NCBI GenBank assembly: GCA_050742415.1
Contig: JBOGIF010000156.1
Span: 1 to 13,574 of the forward strand
Origin: JBOGIF01 sp050742415
Lineage (GTDB): Bacteria; Actinomycetota; Acidimicrobiia; Acidimicrobiales; AC-14
Reading direction: 5' to 3'
Length of the DNA stretch: 13,574 bases
Below, piece by piece: positions 1-5,525 of the stretch (the first letter of the stretch is position 1; every line of letters starts with the position of its first letter). The notes under the pieces are model-generated. The model did no database searches. It saw nothing but the letters and a program-made list of their open reading frames with translations, and was not told the origin of the DNA. A program made the position numbers and the translations under genes.

Positions 1-137
1 CACCATGGACGGGGGCCGACATCGCCCCGGACTGTGGACAAGCCGCGGTCACCCCGGAACTAACCCGCGGTCAGACCACCAAAAGACCCGCGTCGTCGCA
101 GGTCACACCCTTACGTGAAGACCTCACCGTACCGTAG
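1..137 (+). CDS. Possible 3' end of a gene cut by the window edge
   Basis: One plus-strand frame is open from the window edge (first full codon at 3) and ends at TAG 135-137, encoding about 44 residues ending in REDLTVP. The tail looks like an ordinary polar C-terminus, but no domain or motif can be recognised and the composition does not clearly mark it as coding. A 9-bp direct repeat (CCGCGGTCA at 43-51 and 65-73) lies inside. It could equally be non-coding. No function is proposed. Confidence 0.2.
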   Translation, partial: PWTGADIAPDCGQAAVTPELTRGQTTKRPASSQVTPLREDLTVP

Positions 138-529
138 GTGTCATTGTACGAACACCTGTCGTGGGGACCGCCGCATGCGGTCTCAGCGGACGGCGGCGTG
201 GGGATTTCGGGCAGGACTCGGAAGGTCGTCAGTATCCGGTCCGCGGGCCTCGACGCGAAGCTCGTGGACGAATGGCTGGGCGATGGCCTTTCGAAGGTCA
301 TCGGATGCTCTCCCGAGCGTCAGGCGCAGTTCGTTGTGGACAGGGATCACCGTTCGCTCACCGGTCGCCGGCGTCCGCTCCCGACGCTGGGTCCATGTGG
401 CCACAGCTATGGCGAAGGAGTACGGCGACGCCGGCGTGCGGCGGGCCACGACAGCGACCCGATCTCCGCGCCACGCGCCTATGGAGGCAGCGGCTTCGCA
501 CCGTGGTGTTCCCAATGTGGGCCGCCGTA
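138..529. other. Stretch with no gene that can be supported
   Basis: Open frames exist on both strands. A plus-strand frame starting with GTG at 138 has fairly GC-rich third codon positions up to about 390, then becomes rich in Arg, Pro and Cys like a chance reading. A minus-strand frame across 183-530 is open because it is continuous with the toxin remnant upstream, and shows no recognisable motif beyond that. This is probably decayed coding DNA of unknown origin. I see no repeats, RNA genes or terminators in it. Confidence 0.4.
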
Positions 530-674
530 CTGCTCGCGCCCGAAGCCGAGTCTTTACGAACACGGTCAACAGGATGATCCTGCGTCCCGATGCGATCCAG
601 TAGGTAATTCGTGTCGCTCGTCCATCAAGGAAGAACCGCAGTTCTCGCAGCTTGCCGTCCTGCACCATCGGCAA
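530..674 (-). pseudogene. Remnant of a RelE/HigB (Gp49-like) toxin
   Basis: Read from 674 downwards, the minus strand encodes the core of a phage-derived Gp49/HigB-type mRNA interferase: a GKLRELRF beta strand, then RITYWIASGRR and IILLTVFVKTRLR. In the family this region ends with the basic residues and a conserved RE pair. Here the reading continues as unrelated Arg/Ala-rich sequence after TRLR. A shift of frame at about 540 would give an REQ continuation. Upstream, a stop codon (TGA at 680-678) sits directly before the conserved part, and a neighbouring frame ending in SDLNL would join it sensibly. The N-terminal half is therefore lost or frameshifted. No helix-turn-helix antitoxin is visible next to it. 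In a working cell such toxins cleave ribosome-bound mRNA; this copy is almost certainly dead. The family call rests on motif memory. Confidence 0.55.
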
Positions 675-727
675 GGTTCAGGTCAGACGCAAACAGGACG
701 ACGCCCAGAAGACACCACGGGGGCGGG

Positions 728-976
728 CTAGGCCACCGAGTGCCCAAGAAGGTGACGATGTCGGCTGACGGGGCCGGGGAGCGCACGAACATGCACGATC
801 TCTCCGTCGATGTCGACAACCTGGGCCACCGCCTGAGCGCTCACCGACCCGACGACGATCCACGCTCCCTCTCGGACTCGCGATGCGTCAGAGGCCTCGT
901 CGAGAAATCCCCACGGCAGACCGGTCTCGTCCTCAGAAGCCAGGTCAAGGGGCAGGTCGATCGAAATGGTGTTCAT
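728..976 (-). CDS. Small hypothetical protein, 82 aa
   Basis: This is an intact 82-residue frame on the minus strand. It starts at ATG 976 with a ribosome-binding-like GGAGA five bases upstream and stops at TAG 728. The protein begins MNTISIDLPLDL, contains an acidic stretch followed by GLPWGFLDEASD, and ends in a beta-rich part (AWIVVG, VAQVVDIDG, IVHVRALPG) with no cysteines, signal peptide or membrane segment. The start overlaps the stop of the upstream fragment as ATGA, so the two were once translationally coupled. I believe short proteins of this type occur in actinomycetes, but I cannot name a function. It survives inside an otherwise decayed block, so it may no longer be expressed. Confidence 0.5.
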   Translation of the reverse strand: MNTISIDLPLDLASEDETGLPWGFLDEASDASRVREGAWIVVGSVSAQAVAQVVDIDGEIVHVRALPGPVSRHRHLLGHSVA

Positions 977-1282
977 ATCGTCTCCAGCGGGCTGGACTCA
1001 GCTTCATGGTAGGGGTTCTGAAGGATCTCGCGCTCGCAACCAGCGAGCCGCTCAAGAAGCTCAGCGAGCTCGGCATGGGCGAGCGTGACGTGGGGCGTGC
1101 GGAACGTCGGTATCAACTCGATGCCGGCCGCCTCGACTGCGTGGCGGCGAAAGACTAGGACTCTCGCCCAAGCGACGAGCCTGGTCTCGCAGAGCGCGTC
1201 GACCTCCGACGCGTCACGGGCCACGAAGCCCGACACACCGTATCGGGGGGTCCTCGTCGTTGTAGGGCGCGAAGAACGGAGG
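973..1282 (-). pseudogene. 5'-truncated hypothetical gene with a homopolymer frameshift
   Basis: The readable part runs from GTG 1236 to TGA 973 (87 residues) and includes FVARDASEVDALCETRLVAW, then IPTFRTPHVTLAHAELAELL and a final NPYHEAES. Removing one base from the six-G run at 1245-1250 joins this frame to an upstream reading FFAPYNDEDPRYG, which flows naturally into VSGF. The original gene therefore continued at least to about 1282, and the run probably gained one base. Just upstream the sequence changes abruptly into the P-loop NTPase remnant, so the true N-terminus is missing. The stop overlaps the start of the 82-residue gene downstream (ATGA). The family is unknown to me; nothing in it suggests an enzyme active site. 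Confidence 0.45.
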
Positions 1283-2040
1283 ACTTTCCTGTCTTCCTCA
1301 GACCAAAGAGCCCGCTATTGTCGCCCTTGACGAACGCCTTGATAGCCAGTTGCTCGACCAGCGGCAACCGCCCAAAAAAACCGGCCTCGGTTGGCAGTGG
1401 CGATGACACACCAAATAGGTCGACCGCCCCGACGTGCGCAGCGAGCCGAACTCGAACAAATAGGTCGCCCCTATCCGGAGCCAGCAGCTCATCACCGCGG
1501 AATAGAATGAGTATTCGGTCGGCCTGTCGCTCGACAGCCTTTGCGTCGTCCTCGGTCCCCTCGTGGATCACGATAGTCAGGAGTGGCTCCGGCCTGTCCC
1601 GAAACCGTTCGTCCGACGTGCGCGGTTTATCGCCGCCAGTATGCGCGCGTCAGTCTTGTGGTGCTGCGAGTAGATGACGAGCACTTCACGATATAGACCG
1701 AAGCGTTCCCGTGTGTGGTCCTTTGGCTTAGCGAACCAGAAGGACATCTTGGCTGTCCTGTCGCCGTACTTGATGTCGAAAGCCTCGTCGAGCGCCTTGG
1801 CAAGGTCCCGCTCCCGGGGAACGATCGGAAGTGGAGGTTGTCCGCCTCTTCCTCGATAGCCAAGCGTTCCTCCCACCGCCGCGTCGTTCCAGGCCAAGGT
1901 TACCTGCCGCAACTCGTTGGCCGCCCCAATTCGCCTCTAGCGGTCAGGCCTGTGGCCTGCTGCGCGATTGTGGATCCTCCCGCATTGTCCTCAAGTCGCC
2001 GTTGGACTAGCGCGGACGCAAGCGTCCCAGCGTCACCCCA
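1270..2040 (-). pseudogene. Broken P-loop NTPase gene (AAA/STAND-like)
   Basis: Pieces of one protein are spread over three minus-strand frames. About 1905-2040 gives an N-terminal part (RRLEDNAGG, STIAQQATGL). About 1815-1880 gives WEERLAIEEEADNLHFRSF. About 1623-1812 gives RERDLAKALDEAFDIKYGDR, FWFAKPKDHTRERFGLYREV and VLVIYSQHHKTDARILAAIN. About 1275-1622 gives ERFRDRPEPLLTIVIHEGTE, FVRVRLAAHVGAVDLFG, an FFGR box and a Walker A motif GLRKTGKSS. A long N-terminal region, then an FFGR box just before a P-loop is a layout I associate with predicted conflict-type NTPases. The Walker B and everything after the P-loop are gone: the reading breaks at about 1275 and runs into another gene fragment. 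At least three separate lesions make this a clear pseudogene. The exact 5' end is uncertain. Confidence 0.6.
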
Positions 2041-2259
2041 GTTCGTTCCCGTCTGGGGACGGGAGCCTCGGCAGGGCTGAGCGAGGCAAACGGAGCGACC
2101 ATATCGACGGGTATGGGTTCTTGTATAGCGGGCAAAGCGCGCGGAGAGTAGGGGTCCACCACTTAGCGCGCGCGGTCGGATAGACCGTCGGCGATGGCAA
2201 CGTCGGCCCGGGGAAGGGCTCCCGTCCGCTTCTCCAGCGCATGGAGGAGGACAAGGAGA
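2041..2259. other. Intergenic stretch upstream of the SGNH hydrolase
   Basis: This separates the decayed block from the intact genes. An in-frame ATG at 2194 could extend the hydrolase by 22 residues, but it has no ribosome-binding sequence and the added residues are Arg/Ser-rich. I see no RNA gene, repeat or convincing terminator. Confidence 0.4.
2243..2250 (+). promoter_or_regulatory. Ribosome binding site deciding the hydrolase start
   Basis: GGAGGAGG lies nine bases before an in-frame TTG at 2260. No other candidate start (ATG 2194, GTG 2308, GTG 2314, ATG 2404) has a comparable site. This favours TTG 2260, a rare start codon. Confidence 0.45.
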
Positions 2260-3006
2260 TTGCCTGACCGCTGGTACTGCGGGACCGACCGCCCACCGGG
2301 CGGCTCGGTGCGGGTGGCTGACCGCAGTCCGGCCCACCGCTTGGCCCGGTGGGGCGGACTCGTGCTGCGCCGTGTCCATCCCGGCTGGGCCCGCACCTCG
2401 GCCATGGTGCTGCCCTATGCGGAGACGTGGTCGGCGGCCAACGAGGCGGCCCGGGCGGCCGAGGGGCGCCTGTGGGTGGTCCTGGGCGACTCGACGGCCC
2501 AGGCCGTCGGGGCGTCGAGCCACCGGCGCGGCTACGTGGGCGGATTGCTCGCCTGGCTGGGGGAGCGCACGGGCGAAACCTGGCGGGTCGTCAACCTGTC
2601 CCGCTCCGGGGCCAGGGCGGCCGACGTGCTGGCCGAGCAGCTGCCCGCCCTGGAGGCGCTGGGCGACGGGCCCGAACTGGTGACCCTCGCCGTGGGAGCC
2701 AACGACATGGTGCGGCGCACGCCGCTGGCCAGGCTCGAGGCCACGCTGACCGCGGTCTTGGACCGCCTCCCCGCCGGGTCGGTGGTGGCCACCCTCCCCC
2801 AGGGGCTGGGCCGGGGCCGCCCCACCGCCGTCAACCGCCTCCTGACCCGCCTGGCTGACGAGCGGGGACTCACGCTGGCGGACCTGTGGTCGCACACGGG
2901 ACCGCCCTGGGCGGGCAAGTTCGCGGGCGACGGCTTCCACCCCAACGATGACGGCTACCGCGACTGGGTGGCCGCCTTCACCGCGGCCCTCGCCGGCCGC
3001 TGGTGA
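2260..3006 (+). CDS. SGNH/GDSL-family hydrolase
   Basis: This is a serine esterase or acyl-hydrolase of the SGNH fold, 248 residues from the TTG chosen for its upstream GGAGG. All family blocks are present (numbering from 2260): block I VVLGDST with nucleophile Ser78, block II Gly117 within LSRSGARAADV, block III VGAND with Asn148, and block V DGFHPND with Asp224 and His227. The enzyme therefore looks catalytically complete. There is no signal peptide or membrane segment, so it probably acts in the cytoplasm. Members remove acyl or acetyl groups from lipids, sugars or small esters; the substrate cannot be read from the sequence. The true start could be as late as GTG 2308, because the recognisable family sequence begins around there. 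It is a lone gene with no close neighbour on its strand. Confidence 0.85.
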   Translation: MPDRWYCGTDRPPGGSVRVADRSPAHRLARWGGLVLRRVHPGWARTSAMVLPYAETWSAANEAARAAEGRLWVVLGDSTAQAVGASSHRRGYVGGLLAWLGERTGETWRVVNLSRSGARAADVLAEQLPALEALGDGPELVTLAVGANDMVRRTPLARLEATLTAVLDRLPAGSVVATLPQGLGRGRPTAVNRLLTRLADERGLTLADLWSHTGPPWAGKFAGDGFHPNDDGYRDWVAAFTAALAGRW

Positions 3007-3123
3007 CGCTTGAGAAACTCCACGGGACAGGGCCTGGCCACCAGGTCGTGATCCCGCCGGTCAGCCTGCGCTCCTCCGTCGCCCACCCTGCTTCGAACGC
3101 CGATGTGGTCGACGCAACAGACG

Positions 3124-3129
3124 TACAAT
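3124..3129 (+). promoter_or_regulatory. Candidate -10 box (TACAAT)
   Basis: TACAAT is one base from the TATAAT consensus and lies 17 bases before the GTG of the next gene. A transcript starting about seven bases downstream would begin at the ribosome binding site GGAGG (3136-3140), leaving a very short leader. No convincing -35 box is at the right distance, so this is weak. Confidence 0.25.
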
Positions 3130-3146
3130 GACCCCGGAGGTGCATC

Positions 3147-4115
3147 GTGCGCTACTTGGTCGTCTGCGATCAGACGCTGGGAAGCGAAGCCCTGACTGAC
3201 GCGCTTCAAGAGCGGAACGGCGACCGGCCGACGAGCTTTCATGTCCTGGTGCCGCCGTCGCATTCGCCCGGCGCATGGATCTGGTCCGAGGGCGCTGACC
3301 ACGCCAAGGCCGAGCACCACCTCAAGCAGGCGCTCGAGGACCTGCGATCAAGGGGTCTCGACGTGACTGGCGAGGTGGGTGACGCCAACCCTCTGGAAGC
3401 GATCGGTGACGTGCTGCGGCGCGAGCCTGCTGGCTTCGAGGAGATCGTCATGTGCACGCTGGCTCCCGGCCTTTCCCGCCGGGTCGGGCGCGACCTTCCC
3501 CATCGCATCGAGCGGACGTTCTCTCTGCCCGTTCACCAGGTGACGGCGTCGCTCACCCGCTCCTATCGCGGCCAGGAGATCCCTCAGCCGGGGACCTACG
3601 CCATCGATCGTACGAACTCGAGCATCGCCTTCGTGGCCCGGTTCCTCATGATCAGCAAGGTCAGGGGCCGCTTCGGTCACTTCGCCGGAGAGCTGCATAT
3701 CGCCGAGGTGCCCGAGGACTCCTCCGTGAGGATCACTATCGACGCCACCAGTGTGAGCACCGACGACTCGCGACGGGATGCGCATCTGCGCAGTGCCGAC
3801 TTCCTCGATGTCGACCGCTACCCGACCCTGACCTTCACGAGCACGGGCGTGGAGCCTCGTGCCGAGGCGGTCTGGAGGGTCGAAGGTGACCTGACCCTCC
3901 ATGGCACGACCCGATCGATCGGCCTCGACGTGGAGTTCACCGGCGTGGCCGGCGCCGACATCGGTGAGCACCGTGCCGGCTTCAGCGCGTCGGCGGCGCT
4001 CGACCGGGAGGATTGGGGCCTTACCTGGAACCAGCCTCTGGACGCTGGCGGGGTCCTGATCGGCAGGAAAGTGCACATCGAGCTCGACGTGCAGGTGGTG
4101 CGCACGCCGGTGTGA
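3147..4115 (+). CDS. USP-like domain fused to YceI lipocalin-like domain
   Basis: This is a 322-residue protein in two parts. Residues 1-130 have the alternating alpha/beta look of a universal-stress-like or HUP fold (MRYLVVCD, FHVLVPP, LEDLRSRGLDVTGEVGDANP, FEEIVMCTLAPGLSRRVG, then a LPVHQV strand). Residues 149-320 are a full YceI domain: GTYAIDRTNSSIAFVARF, SKVRGRFGHFAGELHI, VSTDDSRRDAHLRSADFLDV, YPTLTFTSTGV, WRVEGDLTLHGTTRSIGLDV and a final DREDWGLTWNQPLDAGGVLI. YceI proteins form a beta barrel that binds isoprenoid-type lipids or quinones and are usually periplasmic. Here there is no signal peptide, so the fusion is predicted to be cytoplasmic. The start is GTG with GGAGG six bases upstream. 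It probably shares a transcript with the CBS gene 51 bases downstream. The YceI call is strong; the USP call is moderate because the usual GxxxxG(S/T) nucleotide motif is not clear. Confidence 0.85.
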   Translation: MRYLVVCDQTLGSEALTDALQERNGDRPTSFHVLVPPSHSPGAWIWSEGADHAKAEHHLKQALEDLRSRGLDVTGEVGDANPLEAIGDVLRREPAGFEEIVMCTLAPGLSRRVGRDLPHRIERTFSLPVHQVTASLTRSYRGQEIPQPGTYAIDRTNSSIAFVARFLMISKVRGRFGHFAGELHIAEVPEDSSVRITIDATSVSTDDSRRDAHLRSADFLDVDRYPTLTFTSTGVEPRAEAVWRVEGDLTLHGTTRSIGLDVEFTGVAGADIGEHRAGFSASAALDREDWGLTWNQPLDAGGVLIGRKVHIELDVQVVRTPV

Positions 4116-4166
4116 CACCGGCGAGAGAGATCCATGACGGGGTATCGATACGAGGGAGGCGTTCAC

Positions 4167-4601
4167 GTGAAGGTCGAGAACCTGTTGCGAGCCAAGGGTG
4201 AAGATGTCGAGACCGCCTCACCCGATGACCGGGTGGTCACGGCGATTCACCGGCTCACCACCAAGGGGATTGGCGCCTTGGTCGTGTCGGCGGACGGCCA
4301 CCATCTTCAGGGGGTGTTCTCCGAGCGCGACATCGTGCGGGGGCTGACCAAGCACGGTGCTGTGGCGCTGGATATGCGTGTCCGCGACCTCATGTCAAGA
4401 GGCGGCCCGGTGTGCTCTCCCTCCGACAGCCTCAAACGGGTGATGGCCGAGATGACCCGGACGCGCCATCGGCACTTGCCTGTCGTTGACGGCGGCCGGC
4501 TCTGCGGCATTGTCAGCATCGGTGACGTGGTAAAGCACCGTCTGGAAGAGATGGAGTTGGAGGCGTCGGTGCTACGCGACGCCTACTTGACTGGCCGGTG
4601 A
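4167..4601 (+). CDS. Two-CBS-domain protein
   Basis: This 144-residue protein consists almost wholly of two CBS domains, roughly residues 7-62 (ending GVFSERDIVRGL) and 70-125 (HRHLPVVDGGRLCGIVSIGD). Such stand-alone CBS pairs dimerise and bind adenosine nucleotides, acting as energy or stress sensors. The Mycobacterium tuberculosis protein Hrp1 is a known stand-alone pair of the same kind. Start GTG 4167 is preferred because GGGAGG lies seven bases upstream and the protein then begins with the typical VKVENLL. An upstream ATG at 4134 would add 11 residues. It lies 51 bases after the USP-YceI gene, probably in the same operon. Its last 30 bases overlap the 3' end of the convergent DoxX gene. 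Confidence 0.88.
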   Translation: MKVENLLRAKGEDVETASPDDRVVTAIHRLTTKGIGALVVSADGHHLQGVFSERDIVRGLTKHGAVALDMRVRDLMSRGGPVCSPSDSLKRVMAEMTRTRHRHLPVVDGGRLCGIVSIGDVVKHRLEEMELEASVLRDAYLTGR

Positions 4602-5453
4602 CTTAGCGGCGGATGTGGCCGGCCCGTCGACGCGCCGCAGCTTTTGGCCGACAAGCCATACGAGGGCGATGGGCAGGATGTAGTTGCCGCCTCGCTCGAT
4701 GAACTGGAAGTTGGGCTGGCCCACGAGCGGTCTGAGCAGTTCGGTACCGACCTTCCACACCAGGACGAAGACGAGCAGTCCCCGCAGCGGCTTCACCAGC
4801 ACCGCCACACCTAGGACGATCTCGAAGACGCCGACCCACTGCATGAGATGGACGGAGGCGACCGTGGCCTGGCCGACGCCGAACCACCCGAAGAAGTCGA
4901 ACCACTCCTTCTTGTCCGCCCATACGCCGAGTCCCCCATGGCCGACCAGCAAGAGGGCCACGCTTATCCGCAATACCCAGGAGAGCTGGCGGCGAAGGTT
5001 CTCGTCGAGCACCGGGGACGTATCGGGCCGAACGTGCTCGAACCACCTCCGCAGTGAGCGGCCGCCCCAGCCGGCGAGCATGAGGAAGGCCAGCGGCATT
5101 CCGTAGTTGGCGCCCCGCTCGACCAGCTCGAACCACGACTCGCCGGCCAGCGGTCGCAGCCAGGCGGTCATGAAGCCCCAGAAGGTCATGTAGAGCAGGA
5201 CGGCGCGCATTGGCCGGTACAGCACGAGAGCGCCAAGGATGATGTCGACGACTCCGGTGACGTACATCATGTGGTCGACGGCGAAGCGCTCGGATATGCC
5301 GAAGAGCCCGAAGTACGGAATCCAGGCCTTCGACTGGTACAGGCCAGCCAGGCCATGACCCACGAACTCCATGACCACACCGATGCGAAGAGCCCAGTGC
5401 AACCTCGTGGCCAGCGGCGTCTGTCGCCAGGACTCGAGCGATAGCGAAGTCAT
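4572..5453 (-). CDS. Tandem-repeat DoxX-family membrane protein
   Basis: This is an integral membrane protein of 293 residues built from two copies of a DoxX-like four-helix domain. Copy one spans residues 21-128 and copy two 161-269. They share VGHG (31-34 and 170-173), a RPMRAVLLY/KPLRGLLVF segment, LRPLAG/LRPLVG (99-104 and 240-245) and ERGANY/ERGGNY (112-117 and 253-258), each followed by a final hydrophobic helix. Most DoxX proteins have a single four-helix unit. Members are linked to redox homeostasis and thiosulfate or quinone chemistry, but no cofactor ligands are visible here. ATG 5453 is chosen because a TANNNT box lies seven bases upstream and neither start has a ribosome binding site. 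GTG 5486 would add 11 residues. It is transcribed divergently from the SARP gene. Confidence 0.85.
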   Translation of the reverse strand: MTSLSLESWRQTPLATRLHWALRIGVVMEFVGHGLAGLYQSKAWIPYFGLFGISERFAVDHMMYVTGVVDIILGALVLYRPMRAVLLYMTFWGFMTAWLRPLAGESWFELVERGANYGMPLAFLMLAGWGGRSLRRWFEHVRPDTSPVLDENLRRQLSWVLRISVALLLVGHGGLGVWADKKEWFDFFGWFGVGQATVASVHLMQWVGVFEIVLGVAVLVKPLRGLLVFVLVWKVGTELLRPLVGQPNFQFIERGGNYILPIALVWLVGQKLRRVDGPATSAAKSPASQVGVA

Positions 5454-5460
5454 GTCGTGA

Positions 5461-5466
5461 AGGGTA
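5461..5466 (-). promoter_or_regulatory. Putative leaderless promoter of the DoxX gene
   Basis: TACCCT on the minus strand fits the actinobacterial -10 pattern TANNNT and lies seven bases before ATG 5453, placing the transcript start at the start codon. No good -35 box is at standard spacing. A TTGACT further upstream (5506-5501) is too far away. Confidence 0.35.
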
Positions 5467-5511
5467 AGGACGACGCGTAAACCCACCGTAAAGGCGATGG
5501 AGTCAACCCTC

Positions 5512-5517
5512 TAGCCT
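5512..5517 (+). promoter_or_regulatory. Putative leaderless promoter of the SARP operon
   Basis: TAGCCT fits TANNNT and lies eight bases before ATG 5526. No ribosome binding site precedes that ATG, so leaderless transcription is plausible. It lies in the 72-base divergent gap shared with the DoxX gene. No recognisable -35 box was found. Confidence 0.35.
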
Positions 5518-5525
5518 CTCGGTCC

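Noticed and set aside
1900..2940. A 346-codon minus-strand frame opposite the SGNH hydrolase
   Set aside because: Only its last 45 codons (below about 2040) look like protein and belong to the NTPase remnant. The rest is an antisense reading of the hydrolase.
3021..3045. Terminator after the SGNH hydrolase
   Set aside because: CCTGG-CCA-CCAGG is only a five-base-pair stem with no T tract.
3348..4166. A 272-codon minus-strand frame opposite USP-YceI
   Set aside because: The sense strand encodes a clear YceI domain; the antisense product shows no motif.
5501..5506. TTGACT on the minus strand as a -35 box for the DoxX gene
   Set aside because: It is 34 bases from the TACCCT box and 10 from TACGGT; neither spacing fits a sigma-70-type promoter.
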